From positions 43,578,302-43,642,301 of the forward strand of contig NC_049901.1 of NCBI RefSeq assembly GCF_001411555.2: a stretch of 64,000 bases of DNA. Reading direction: 5' to 3'. Position numbers and translations under genes: made by a program. Of this stretch, positions 25,900 to 38,725 are shown piece after piece (positions within the stretch are counted from its first letter, which is position 1; each line of letters starts with the position of its first letter). The notes below the pieces were generated by a model. The model searched no databases, was not told the DNA's origin, and was given only the letters and a program-made list of their open reading frames with translations. Source of the stretch: Juglans regia. Lineage: Eukaryota > Streptophyta > Magnoliopsida > Fagales > Juglandaceae.

Positions 25900-28800
25900 T
25901 TCAAAGGTTTCTCACTCCATTTATTTGTTGTGAACACTTCAACTTCACTCAATGAACACAGTGCCTTTGATTAAATCGTGCCACTATAAACACTTCCTTG
26001 CTCATTTTAGCTCAGTTGTTTCTTTTCTAGAGCTTGGACTTGTGCTATTTTGTTACCGATGTCTTTTATGGTTGGCACAAAGATGTTCACTTGTTTTACA
26101 ATCTAATGATTATTTTTTTTATAAGTATAATGGGTTGTTAAATTTTATCTGTAGGATCCTCAGAGAAGAAATTGACTCCGATTGAAGACATATCAACTCT
26201 TGACTTGAAAACGTAAGTCAGCTATTTATTTATACGCAAAGAATTTTTTGTTTTTGTTACATAAGGTGTGCTACATTTAACCTTTGGCTTGCATGATTGC
26301 ATAATCTGGCCTTGTTTGAGGAATTTATTGCAACAGTCATTTACACCATGAATCACTATATATTGGCTGCTATGTTTCCAGATGGGTGACTTGACTTTGA
26401 CTTTCTGGATATATGAAGTATAAGGAAATTTTTTTTCCATAAGTGCAAGGATACTGAGAGCGTTGATACGGAGTTTTCCAGTTTTATGAGACACTGCAAT
26501 GCTATTATAATTTGGAAAGTGGACATTCAGGCTAGAACCATCGTGGTTTTTTTATTCATAAGTACAAAGTACAAGGACACTGTGAGTGTTGATAGGCGTT
26601 CCCAGTTTTATGAGACACTGCAATGCTATTATAACTTGGAAAATGGACATTCAGTCTAGAACCATCAACCTAATAGTACACATCAGCCTAGAACCATGCA
26701 AGATGTACCACACATCAACCTATACTTTCCAGTTTCCAGTTTCCAGTTAATGAGAATTTTACTAAAAGAAAAGAATGAATACATCCTTTTTTATGAGTTT
26801 ATTAAATTGAAAATTGTTTAGGCTCCAAACGATTAAGATGTCCAAGGCACTGCTAATAGTACAAATCAACCTAGAATGATAAGTGAATGGTTTAGAAATG
26901 GATAGGTTTGGATAGTGAGATGAGAATTTTTGGTTTTAGATGAAGGTTTAAAATATTAATTTTTAATATTATTATTGTTTTGAGATTTGAAAAAGTTGAA
27001 TTATTTATTATATTTTGTGTGAAAATTTGAAAAAGTTATAATGATGAGATGAGAATTTTGTATCTCATCCCACTTGCCAAACCTATAAGGTGAAAATCAT
27101 CAATAAGTTGTCATGCATTTTCTTCAGCAACTCTAGTTTCTGCGGAGGGGAATGTTGAATGTCTAGTTTTACTAGATAGCTGTTGCATATTTTTTTAAGA
27201 CTGAATCCAGCAAGAACAGAATATGCGCGCAAATCTTATTGAAGTATGGCCCTTGAAAATGTTCTGTGCTGTCAGTGTTTCCAACTGTTTATGAATGATG
27301 CGTTAGGTGGTAGATCAAACTACCTAAAGTAGAGAACCAGCCTTACCAAAAAATGAGAAAAAGAGAAGCCAAATGGTTAATATTAGAGGCTGGAAAGACT
27401 TTCTATAAGGATCATTCAATGAGCCTAGATTACATTCAAAACAAGGCCAATCTTTAAATATTTCAAGCTTGTGCATGTTATGGCTAATGATCTCCCATAT
27501 TAAGTGCCGACTTATCATGCTAATCTAAATTGACTGTGAACTCTATTTTGTTTGGATAACAGGGGTATCGAGATTACCGAAGCTCTGCGATTGCAGATTG
27601 AAGTTCAGAAGCGGCTTCATGAACAGCTGGAGGTATGACCTATGAGTTCCTTCTAGAGAAAAGGATTTCCTTTTCAGTTTATATTGGAAATTTGTTAGGT
27701 TAGCTTTACTCTGTAATTGCAGTGATTTATGGCCCAGTGAGAGGTGCTGATTGGTATGAGTGATCTTATCCCCCAATGAGGCATTTGGCTGTGGTTAATA
27801 TGGGTTGGGGCATGAAATCTTTGATACATAGGTCTTTACAGGGACTGCACCTTCTTGGTGTTTTCTCATCAATCTATTTACTTATCAGGGGGGTGGGGTA
27901 ATGGCACATCTGATTTGGATATCCCTTGAAGGATTCATTATGTTTTGTTTCCTTTTGTGTGGAACAATTGAGAAAATATTTTTTCCCTATTGGGGAAAGG
28001 GGGATGAGGTGGGGGTGCTAGACCAAAAGCCATAGTACCAATTTGGCCTGACCTTAGCTTTCGGGTTTTCATGATATTTCTCGTTTATATATCATATCAT
28101 GATATTGGTTTCCAGATTTTCTATTGTTCTTTGTCATGATGGCTGCAATGTCAATAATGTTCCAATTGCAAATGATCAATTTATAAAGCATGTTACATAT
28201 CATTTGTTTACAAGCAGGAATTGATTTTCATGGAATTCCCAAAGAAAACACTGAAGGAAATTAGGAATTTGCTATCTAGTATTTTAATTTTTTCCCCTGT
28301 TTCGAGAAGTAGCACTGCCACTTCGACTATAATGTAGCTATGCTCTTTTATTTTTTCTAATTTTCCTTCTTTTTTAAAAGGGATTTATAGAGTTTACCGT
28401 TGACACTGGGTAATGGGTGGGATGGAAGATTGATGTCTGCCACCTTTTATTAGAGTGCAGATTTAATGTTGGCACCAAGGAATATTGAACTAGTTGACCG
28501 GGGAAGGATGGGGCTGCATTGTTTATTGAATGATAGGTTTCAGTTCAACATTTGGTTGGCAATTTTTAGTGCTTGCTGCTATACTTTTGCTGGCTTGATT
28601 GTTATGCTCATTGAATCAAGGGCAAAACATAGGGTGTTCTTATGAGCACCCATAGCTACAAATATTTCAGGTTGTAGATATATCATGTGTGGGGGACATG
28701 CATATGTCAGCTGTACCCCCTTTTCAATGTTAGTTACCTATTTGCTGGATTGCTGTATCCGCAATTATTTTGTAATATATATATTTTTTTTATCGTCTGA

Positions 28801-29161
28801 GCAGATTCAAAGGAATCTACAGTTGCGAATAGAAGAACAAGGAAGGTACCTCCAAATGATGTTTGAGAAGCAATGCAAGCCTGGCATGGACAAGCTGAAG
28901 ACATCAGCATCTACTACTTCACAGAACCCCCCTGTTCCATCTTCGGATGCAGTTCCAGATTCCCCTACCAAAACTGAACTAAAAGCCTCCCAGTTAGACC
29001 ATAAAACAGGTGCTGAGCCAGTCAATGCCAACACTGGGTTGGAAGAAACCTCGTGGGAGCTGGGTGGGAAAGAAAAGGCACCTGAACAAGAAGCTCCTCA
29101 GGATTTTGAACCAGATGAATCTAGTTCTCAACCCTCAAAGCGTCCAAGAACGGATGAATAA
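23803..29161 (+). CDS. MYB-CC transcription factor, PHR1-like (phosphate starvation response regulator)
   Basis: Nuclear GARP/MYB-CC regulator; the PHR1/PHL group binds GNATATNC (P1BS) and is restrained by SPX proteins. Seven coding exons: 23803-24429, 24577-24787, 24874-24950, 25066-25105, 26155-26212, 27563-27632 and 28805-29161; 479 residues, usual for PHR1-type proteins. A Ser-rich N-terminus contains [12 protein letters not shown]. The MYB/GARP domain starts near residue 257 ([58 protein letters not shown]). The coiled-coil follows ([20 protein letters not shown], then [19 protein letters not shown]), including the family's LHEQLE signature. The acidic tail ends PSKRPRTDE. Exon 1 uses an unusual AAG|GTTGGA donor; retaining that intron adds four residues and a stop. 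Introns hold a MITE (26902) and local duplications. PHR1 versus PHL1 cannot be settled here. Confidence 0.93.
25189..25258. repeat. 35-bp perfect tandem duplication in PHR1-like intron 4
   Basis: ACTGCTTTAATTTACCTCAA plus TGTATCAGTTTCTTT occurs twice, head to tail (25189-25223 and 25224-25258), with no mismatch, so it looks recent. Confidence 0.92.
25853..25899. repeat. (CT)n(AC)n compound microsatellite
   Basis: A CT run of about 12 units is followed immediately by about 10 CA units, within intron 4 of the PHR1-like gene. Confidence 0.85.
26432..26668. repeat. ~120-bp diverged tandem duplication in PHR1-like intron 5
   Basis: Both copies contain CATAAGT.CAA, then AGTTTTATGAGACACTGCAA, TGCTATTATAA.TTGGAAA and a CTAGAACCATC end (about 26432-26552 and 26553-26668). 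Divergence is roughly 10-15 percent by eye. Confidence 0.8.
26902..27086. mobile_element. MITE family A in PHR1-like intron 5
   Basis: The left end is ATAGGTTTGGATAGTGAGAT. The reverse complement of the right end is ATAGGTTTGGCAAGTGGGAT, followed on both sides by GAGA-rich sequence. The core holds GAGATTTGAAAAAGTTGAAT and TTATTATATTTTGTGTG, as in the copy at 16873. A clear target-site duplication was not seen. Confidence 0.75.
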
Positions 29162-30028
29162 TAAGCCATATGATCAACTTCCTGTACATGATCAGTATTG
29201 GACTGACAAGACTGTACTGATTAATGGAATATTTTATTCTTTAGAGTGAGACAGACATAGCTGACTGATGGATAGAGCTTTGGGACTTACATATACTATC
29301 TTATTCTAAAGAAAAATTTGCAGATGCAGTAACAAAGTTGAGTAAAGTTTTGATCAGTGTTAATCTTCGACCATGTCAGTTGTACTGATCTTTTGAGTTG
29401 AGCAAGGATGGATGATGGTGCATGATGAATTGTTGCCTGATCGAGTACGTACTCTGTTTATTGTCTTCTTATATAATGTTTACTTACAAATAGTATATGT
29501 CCAGGCATGCATGCATGCATCCAGTCGTCATTAAGCAGGCCGTGGCTTAATTTGTGCAATTAAATTAGTTGACAGATTAATATTAGAGTGAATGATTATC
29601 ATCAGCTAAAACAAGAGCTAATTCATAATTTCCTTTAAGATAATTAAGATCAACTACTACGTACTAGTTGTTCATACACTCGTGCAATCTATCGTGCATG
29701 CATGCGTGGCTGATTATCGATCGAGTACTACTCTGAAATTCTTTTTAATGCAAATAAAAATAAAAACAAAAACTTTTTTTTTTTTTTTTTTGCAATTTTG
29801 AGCAGTAATTTGACAAGGGAGTTTAACCCAACAAATTTGAATACTGTGTATGATGGACTCGATCGTGAAAGCGAGAAATATTATATATGATATTGCAGTT
29901 ATATATCATGGCCACCTAATTAATTAATTAAAAGAGATATATGGTATTATATATATATATATATAGTCAAACCATTAATACAAAGTAATGAGGTTTTAGT
30001 TGTTGTCAATAATAATATTGGTGGCAGG

Positions 30029-30068
<40 letters not shown>

Positions 30069-30664
30069 TAGTCTGATCTATGTAAATGATGTTGAATTTT
30101 CTGTTTATTTTTCTTCTTCTTTTAGGTAATATTAATTATTAATATTGGTGGGTCTTCGATCGGTCTTCCTCTCCCTCTCTTCCTCTCATTTTCAACCCAC
30201 CCCCCAACCAATAAAATAACTGAAAATACCAGATTCATGAATGAATTAGCTAGCTTGTAATATTTATTTCCTAATTATAATTAATTAATAGTAGGTGCAC
30301 TTAACTGAAAATACCCGTTAGTTTTATATACATTTGACGATCTAACGAAATTATATCACAGTAGAAAACAGTAGTGGTATTGTATTAAAAAGATTTTTGT
30401 CTTGCCGGCCGTGCATATTGTTTTTTTAAATTCCTTTCTGGCCTTTTGTTTTTTCTTTAAGACATTGTAGCTAGCTTAAGAAAACAAAAAGAAGTGTAAA
30501 CCAAGCTAGCTAGCTAGGCATATATATTTTCGTATTCGAACTTAGAGATCGATCGATCTCTTTCATGTATTAAATTAATTGTTGTTAAGATTCTCTTAAT
30601 ATATCTATATATGTCATCATGTGTTTGCATGTATTAATTAATTAATTTAGACTCGTGATGACTA

Positions 30665-30708
<44 letters not shown>

Positions 30709-31022
30709 CGCCTATAGATATATAGTGGAAAAAAATCCTCTCAAATTCTTGTACGTACGTTCAAAGTTGATAATTAGAGACTTATGTGAAAGAGATCAGA
30801 ATCACATGATGAATGAAATAAGGCCTCTAACATTTATTTATATCCGTATAAATATTTCAGAATATAGTATAAACGAGCGATAAATGATATATTTTAGACA
30901 GTATTAATTAAATGAGTAATTATTAAATATTATAGAATTAATTATAAGTACTTTATGAATCTATGATCTGATCTCTTCTACTTTATAAGGCGAACTTGAT
31001 TCCGGGAAGTTGGGTTAATTCA

Positions 31023-31075
<53 letters not shown>

Positions 31076-31489
31076 CTGCAATAATAATATTGCATAAATA
31101 TGGTATTATATATGTGGTTGTTGGGGGGTATGTAGAGGGAGGGATCAGTACTCAGCGGCCAGCTAGTTAGCTTCAGGCTTAAAATCCTTTAAGTCGAAGA
31201 TAGCTATGCAGCATTGACACATGCAGCCAGCCAGAAAGCAACCAAACCAAACCATATTTCTCTCTGCCTACCTATCGCTCGCTAACGTCTCTTAGACTCA
31301 AACACACGACTTCCCAACTCACGGTTGGTGGAGACTGATCATCGATCTTCATGAAGTCACACTACTACTACTGCTTCTACGTACTTGCACCTGATCATAT
31401 TTTATTTCGATCCTCTCCCCCTCCGCTTCCCTATATTACCTCCTTTTACTTCTCTCCTCTCTCCATCTCTCCATTTCGCCTCAAACACC
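29162..31489. other. PHR1-like 3' flank and CESA4 upstream region, rich in AT microsatellites
   Basis: Three long (TA)n tracts are present at about 30032-30066, 30670-30707 and 31025-31073, with a poly-T tract at about 29774-29792. Many ATCGATCGAT- and TTAATTAATTAA-type palindromes occur. No gene was recognised. The last 300 bp is the CESA4 promoter and leader. Confidence 0.6.
31241..31252 (+). promoter_or_regulatory. Two overlapping secondary-wall MYB (SMRE-type) sites upstream of CESA4
   Basis: ACCAAACCAAAC contains two overlapping matches to ACC(A/T)A(A/C)(T/C), the element bound by MYB46/MYB83 in secondary-wall promoters. It is about 240 bp before the CESA4 ATG. A GGTTGGTGG piece near 31323 is a near match to the related M46RE. 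This fits xylem/fibre regulation but is motif evidence only. Confidence 0.4.
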
Positions 31490-34400
31490 ATGGCTGGCCT
31501 AGTTACTGGTCCCGACACACGGAAGGAACTCCATGCTTCGCATGGTTCTGATCATGAGGTAGCGCTTCTTCTTTCTCTTTTCTCACTTTTCTTCTCTAAA
31601 GCAAGCTGTTTTGCTTTTCAAGAATAAAAGTAGTTTCTCTCTTACAAATTTGTATCATGCATGGCAGAACCGGCCTCCAACCAGTCAGTCTGTGTCGAAA
31701 ATATGTCGAGTTTGTGGGGATGAGATTGGATACAAGGAAGATGGTTCGTTGTTTGTGGCGTGCCATGAATGCGGGTTCCCTGTTTGCAGGCCTTGTTATG
31801 ACTACGAAAGGAGTGAAGGGCACCAGAGCTGTCCCCAGTGCAACACCCGCTATAAGCGTCATAAGGGTTAGCTCAAGTTCTCATTATGTAGTGTCGTTTA
31901 ACTGTATCTATCCTCGGGTTGTTAATGAAAATGGGACTCGGCAACTACCGTTTTCTGGTATTTCTCTCTCCAGGATGTCCTCGAGTTGCTGGAGACGAAG
32001 ATAACTTCGATGCAGATGACTTTGATGATGAGTTTCCGATTAAGATCAATGGCCCTGGAGATTCTGATAGGCAACATGAAGTCATTAACCACTCGGTAAT
32101 TTTTCTATAAATTATGAAAATACCAACGTCATGATATTAATATATATATATATATGTATATATATAGATTCATATCCATCTTTCAAATAGAGAGCCCAAA
32201 AGCTAGGACAACACGATGATCATCTCTAGTTATTTGTCATGCTGCAGAAGAAATCTGAGCCAAAAGCAACGGTTTTCTCCTCTACGATTTAAAACCTTTA
32301 TATTTAAGTTCTAATCAAATCTATCTACGTACCTCAAATGGCAAGATGAAAATTACTAATATTTGCTAACAAATCATGTAAGCTTATGTAGCTTAAAGCC
32401 TTAACCGCTGAGGTTTTTTTCCCCCCTTTAAGTAGTTTTTCAAAATGAATTCAAAAGATAAGTCATCTATATATGGTCATTTATTAAAAGATGCAAGCTG
32501 GGAATTCAAACAGTAGGAAACGACTCATGGTGGTGAGTTTAATTTGCAGGAAAATGGGGACTACAATCACCCGCAGTGGCATCCAACTGGCTCGTTTGCA
32601 GGAAGTGGTAAGATATCTTTAAACAAGTTTGAGGTGTTCAATTTTTTTCACAAGGGTTAAATTTGTTTCTACTTTTACTTATCGATCTATGTGTTTTGAA
32701 TGGTGGTGGATGGGGCACAGTTGCTGGCAAGGATTTTGAAGGCGACAGAGAGGCGTATAGTAATGCAGAATGGAAAGAAAGAGTAGAGAAGTGGAAAGTC
32801 AGGCAAGAGAAGAGAGGTTTGGTGAGCAAAGACGATGGAAATAATGATCAAGGAGATGACGACGATTACCTGTAAGTTTAATCTCCTTTCAATGCTGCAA
32901 CTTCATATACTTAAAAACAAAACCATTCGTGATCGAATACACATGAAACCCATGTTTATTTTAAGAAGTATTAGAGATTTTAATTCTCAGACTATGCACC
33001 AGAAATAACATTATCCTTTTGCAGTTTGGCTGAAGCCAGGCAACCAATGTGGCGAAAAATTCCAATCCCCTCAAGTAAAATCAGTCCATATCGCATAGTT
33101 ATTGTTCTCCGGCTCGTCATTCTTGCTTTCTTCCTCCGCTTCCGAATCTTAACTCCAGCATATGATGCTTATCCCTTGTGGCTCATCTCTGTAATATGCG
33201 AGACATGGTTTGCCTTCTCTTGGATACTTGATCAATTTCCTAAATGGTGCCCCACTACCAGAGAAACTTACTTGGATCGCTTGTCCATGAGGTTTGAGCG
33301 TGAGGGAGAACCAAACCGTTTAGCCCCAGTTGATGTCTATGTCAGTACTGTTGACCCTCTCAAGGAACCGCCAATCATAACTGCAAACACAGTTCTTTCC
33401 ATCTTGGCTGTCGATTACCCTGTTGATAAGGTGAGCTGTTATGTGTCGGATGATGGTGCATCAATGCTCCTTTTCGATACACTATCAGAAACTGCCGAGT
33501 TTGCCAGAGTATGGGTGCCATTTTGTAAGAAATATAGCGTAGAGCCAAGGGCCCCAGAGTTCTACTTCTCTCAGAAGATGGACTACTTGAAAGATAAGGT
33601 GCTACCCACCTTTGTAAAGGATCGCAGAGCTATGAAAGTAAGCAAACAGACCAAGGAAAATAAAACTTATTTGTTCTGCTTTCCTGTTACACTTCTCCTG
33701 AAAACCAATGTGGCTTAAGGGAGTGTGTTTGTGTTGTATTGCAGAGAGAATACGAGGAGTTCAAAGTAAGGATTAATGCATTGGTGGCAAAGGCACAGAA
33801 GAAACCAGAAGATGGATGGGTGATGCAGGACGGTACCCCTTGGCCAGGAAACAACACCCGTGATCATCCTGGCATGATTCAGGTTGGCAACTTCATTATG
33901 TCTTTCTTTTCTCGGTCTCATTACCTATGCATCATCAAAGTTTGACTCTTATTGGTATTTAACTTCTTTTTGGTTCTCGGAAAGACCCTGGTGTTGGAAA
34001 GTAAAATGAATAAGTAACTTCGCTTGTGTTGAATTTGCTGACCTTTTTTCATCCCCCAGTTTTCCCTTGTTCTTTTCACATTCAAACATTAGCTTCTGTT
34101 TGGGTTGACATGATATTAAATTATTAAAACCGCTTGTGGAAATGCTACTTTTTTTGCAGGTATATCTTGGAAGTGAGGGTGCATTAGATGTGGAAGGGAA
34201 GGAGTTGCCACGGTTAGTGTATGTTTCACGTGAGAAACGTCCCGGATATCAACACCACAAGAAAGCCGGTGCCATGAATGCCCTGGTGGGTAGCTTGTGT
34301 TTCAAACAATAATTGAATCGGATATCTGCCTATTCTTATTACTTGGATTGTGTATGTCATCAATAGGTTCGAGTTTCTGCAGTGCTTACCAATGCACCTT

Positions 34401-36786
34401 TTATGTTGAATCTGGATTGTGACCACTACATCAACAATAGCAAGGCTGTACGGGAAGCCATGTGTTTTTTGATGGACCCCCAGTTCGGAAAGAAACTTTG
34501 CTATGTCCAGTTTCCTCAAAGATTCGATGGCATTGATCGACATGATCGATATGCTAATCGAAACATTGTGTTCTTTGATGTAAGTCATACAATTCTTAGA
34601 TAATCGGTCATCTCAAACTGATTCTTGTTACAAATTTGCATACAAATTTTCACAATTGCATGTCCAATGCTTTCAATATTGTATGTTTACAGATCAATAT
34701 GAAAGGCCTAGATGGCATCCAAGGTCCAGTGTATGTTGGCACTGGATGTGTCTTCAACAGACCGGCATTGTACGGCTATGATCCTCCGGTATCTGAGAAG
34801 CGGCCAAAGATGACATGTGACTGCTGGCCTTCATGGTGCTGCTGCTGTTGTGGTGGTTCAAGGAAGTCAAAGTCAAAGAAGAAAGGTGAGAGAGGTTTGC
34901 TTGGGAGACTTTACCCTAAGAAGAAGAAAATGATGGGGAAGAGCTACTTGAAGAAAGGGTCTGGACCTATGTTTGAACTTGAAGATATTGAAGAAGGGCT
35001 CGAAGGATATGATGAGTTGGAGAAATCATCACTCATGTCACAAAAGAATTTTGAGAAAAGGTTTGGACAATCACCAGTTTTTATTGCTTCCACTCTTATG
35101 GAAGATGGTGGTCTTCCTGAAGGGACTAATCAAGCATCGCTTATTAAGGAGGCCATTCATGTGATCAGTTGCGGCTATGAAGAGAAAACTGAATGGGGAA
35201 AAGAGGTGATTAGCTCCTAGCCCCTCTCTAAATGGATTCAAAGGTTCTTAACAAATTTGACTATCAATGTTAACTTTCCATTTCAAGACACATTCAAGCT
35301 TTTAAGGACTAAAAACATCTCAGAGAATTGCCAAAAAATTAATAAGTTGGACAATTTTCTAGGATTTCGGGCGTCATGTTATGCCTTGAGTTCAAAAAAT
35401 AATAATGGTATATAGTTCAAGTCATAGAGGTAAAACCAGAAATGTCAAGCTCATTACATGATGATCTTATGAGTCATTTGATTACACAATTGCTAATTCC
35501 TACTCATTGCAGATTGGGTGGATATATGGCTCGGTCACGGAAGATATTTTGACAGGCTTCAAGATGCACTGCAGAGGATGGAAGTCAGTGTACTGCATGC
35601 CAAAGAGAGCAGCTTTCAAGGGATCAGCACCAATTAATCTATCAGATCGTTTACACCAAGTTCTGAGATGGGCTCTTGGCTCTGTTGAGATTTTCCTTAG
35701 TCGCCACTGCCCACTATGGTATGCTTATGGAGGAAAATTGAAATGGCTGGAGAGAATGGCTTACATCAACACCATCGTTTACCCTTTCACTTCCATCCCT
35801 CTGCTTGCATACTGCACCATTCCAGCCGTCTGTCTTTTGACTGGAAAATTCATCATCCCCACTGTAAGTAGTACTAAAAATTTATCTAAGGCCACTGTAT
35901 GCAATTTCCTAATCAATCAACCTTAATCCATGAGATCAAATTTGTATTAAATTTGTTTGGCTGTCTCGAGAGAAACATAAGAATTGGCCAATCTAGATAT
36001 TGGAAAAGAAGTAACTCTAGTGGTTAAATGTGCTATTGGATAAACAAGAAGGCTAAAGTAAGACTGAAATTTAATTACCTCCACATTGGAAGTCATTATT
36101 CAAAGAAGTTCCATCCTAACACTGCAAATTCATTGCAAAATCTTTTCATTCTATTTCCTATCTAGCCAGACAAGCTCTAATCATATGTCTTACTTGTTCT
36201 ACAGCTCACAAACCTTGCTAGTGTATATTTCATGGCTCTTTTCCTCTCCATCATAGTAACCGGCGTGCTCGAGCTTCGATGGAGTGGTGTTAGCATCGAG
36301 GATTGGTGGCGCAATGAGCAATTCTGGGTGATTGGTGGTGTTTCAGCACATCTTTTTGCAGTCTTCCAAGGCCTCCTCAAGGTCCTTGCTGGAGTTGACA
36401 CAAACTTCACAGTGACATCAAAGGCAGCTGAAGATGCTGAGTTTGGGGAGCTCTACCTCTTCAAGTGGACCACCCTTCTAATCCCACCAACCACACTTAT
36501 AATCATGAACATGGTGGGAGTCGTAGCCGGAGTTTCCGATGCCATTAACAATGGCTATGGCTCATGGGGTCCATTATTTGGGAAGTTGTTTTTCGCCTTC
36601 TGGGTTATAGTTCATCTTTATCCTTTCCTCAAAGGTTTAATGGGCAGGCAAAACAGGACTCCTACCATCGTAGTCCTTTGGTCCGTACTTCTTGCATCAA
36701 TTTTCTCCCTGATTTGGGTCCGAATTGATCCTTTCTTGCCAAAGCAATCCGGACCAACCCTCAAACAATGTGGAGTGGAGTGCTAG
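31490..36786 (+). CDS. CESA4: Cellulose synthase A catalytic subunit 4 (secondary cell wall)
   Basis: A plasma-membrane glycosyltransferase making beta-1,4-glucan from UDP-glucose within the rosette complex; CESA4 works with CESA7 and CESA8 in secondary walls (IRX5 in Arabidopsis). Twelve exons: 31490-31558, 31668-31866, 31974-32095, 32550-32607, 32721-32871, 33025-33637, 33745-33882, 34160-34285, 34367-34579, 34693-35205, 35513-35863, 36205-36786; 1044 residues, full length. The zinc RING starts near residue 36 (CRVCGDE...[20 protein letters not shown]). Catalytic residues are intact: SDDG (about 342), DCD (about 509), TED (745) and QVLRW (783). Two transmembrane helices precede and about six follow the catalytic domain; the end is LKQCGVEC. 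The acidic WKERVEKWK region and the [13 protein letters not shown] class-specific segment fit CESA4 rather than CESA7/8. No frameshift or missing motif. Confidence 0.96.
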
Positions 36787-37089
36787 ACATGCTCTTTGTT
36801 CATCCTTTCTTCCAATGGTTCTCTTTATAGTTTATGATGCCACTTGTTGCTTGTTTTAATCCTCAAATATTCTGAGGCTTCCAAAGAGTGTTTGTTGTGC
36901 ATAGTCTTTAAAGAGATATTTTGATGGTAATGTACCAAAGGGGAGAGCCCTTGCCAATATGTACACACGAAGATCATATATAAGAAAAACTGAGATATGA
37001 ATTATATTTTAGCACTGTTCTTACCGTGAAATGAACTGTATACGATTGTCAAGATAAAATTTAAACAATTAAATTGTTCAAGTTTATAT
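36787..37089. other. CESA4 3' flank
   Basis: This is the presumed 3' untranslated region and spacer before the LINE. TTAATCCTCAAATATTCTGA-type AT-rich sequence is present. No other feature was seen. Confidence 0.5.
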
Positions 37090-37333
37090 CAATAGGATCA
37101 TATGATCTTCTTCTTTTTCTCAAGAGAAATAAACTTCATTGATAACAAAGGTCTTAATACAAATTACAAACAACACAGAAACAGGTAGTCTACTTAACAA
37201 TGATTAACTACAAAATGAGGAGATCCTTGCCGCTGTGGAAATCCAGTAGACATGATGAGATTTTGATCAAGGGTATGATTCCATAAACATTTTTTGAAGC
37301 TGCCCATTGCGCAATTGCATGCACGCATCGATT

Positions 37334-38319
37334 CTAAGAACGATGTATTTTTCTTACTTTCCAACTCTCAAATTTCTCCATCATTAATTTCATGTCTCTT
37401 ATAGTGCCTACTGTAATCCAGTCTTGATGACTTTGATCTTCTTGTATGGCTGATAAGGTTCTCGAGGAGTCTCCCTCTATTATGATATTTTTTAAGTTTA
37501 TGGCTTGGGCTTCCTGTACTCCTATGAATGTTGTCATAGCTTCACCTTGGTTTGGATTACAGCTTCTTGAATGCTCTACTCTGTTGAATACAATTTCTCC
37601 ACTATGTGTTCTACATATTGAAGTAAAGGTATTACCATGTGGTCTAACAGCAACATCAAAAGCAACTGAATATTTTTCTATGGGAGGTGGGGACCATATG
37701 GTTTCATTATTCAATTTTTTCCGTTCCCGAGCATTGTAGTGATATCTGTAAGACTGGTTAATTCTTGCTACAAATTGGTCTATTGAGAGATTAAGCGAAT
37801 CGTAGATGACTTGATTTTTGTAAAACCACAAGTTATCTATGGCAATAGTAGCAAAGAGTTGAAGTTTGTGGGTATCCGTTTCTGAAATATGAATTTTATC
37901 CGCAGGCTCTAGAATGCATAAGACCCAATTCTTAATATTTTTTCTTCCTATAGAGGAGATATTAATACGCCAAAGGTATTGTCTCCAAAGGATTCTATAG
38001 TATGGGCATTCTAGGAAAAGGTGAGAAGTAGTTTCCTCTACAAAGTTGTAGATTGGATAGATGGCTTGGTCCTCATTAAGGGGAAACAATTCTTTAACAG
38101 GAATCTTGTTGGAAGAATATTATTGAAAACTTTACACATGAAGAGTTTAAGCCTGTCTTGAATTTTCAAGGACCACATTTTTTTCCAAGTACAGGGGTGT
38201 TGCAATTGGTTGATGTTGTTAGTTTGAGTTACTAAAGCAAAATATGCTGACTTAATAGAGAATTTGCCAGAACAACGATGAGTCCATTTGAGTTTGTCCC
38301 TAATATCATGAAAGTTCAA
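37334..38319 (-). pseudogene. LINE ORF2 C-terminus: zf-RVT and RNase H remnant
   Basis: The zf-RVT-type part reads KWTHRCSGKFSIKSAYFALV then KIQDRLKLFMCKVFNNILPT, followed in another frame by EETTSHLFLECPYYRILWRQ. The RNase H (RVT_3) part reads FDVAVRPHGNTFTSICRTHS, with NQGEAMTTFIGVQEA and IIIEGDSSRTLSAI, keeping the Asp, Glu and Asp expected in the fold. There is one frame break between the two parts. Confidence 0.82.
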
Positions 38320-38725
38320 TTGGGCAAGAGGGATGTTTTATATTTCTCTAGCCATGTCTCTAGAGAATAATGTTTGAAGTAGAATGGTATTCCATCTTCT
38401 AGGTTCTTCAAGGACAAGTTCAAAAACTCTCAGTTGTGGGTCCTGGACTATAAGAGAGGATGAGGGAATTGGGATTTGATGTGGTAGAGTAGGGATCCAA
38501 GGATCAGACCAAGCTCTTGTGTTGACTCAATTGTTAATATGCATGCAAGTGCTAGAAGTAAGGAAATCTCTGAGTTTTATCAATCCTTTCCAAAATTTAG
38601 AATCGGTGGGTTTAGCAGAGATGTTCATCTAGGATGTTTGTTTCACATATATCTCAGAGATGAAAGATTTCCACAGGCTTGTATCATTGCTGAGAAAGCT
38701 TCATCCCAATTTGTAGAGCAAAGCT

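Noticed and set aside
37446..37739. Plus-strand open frame
   Set aside because: It is antisense to the LINE RNase H region.
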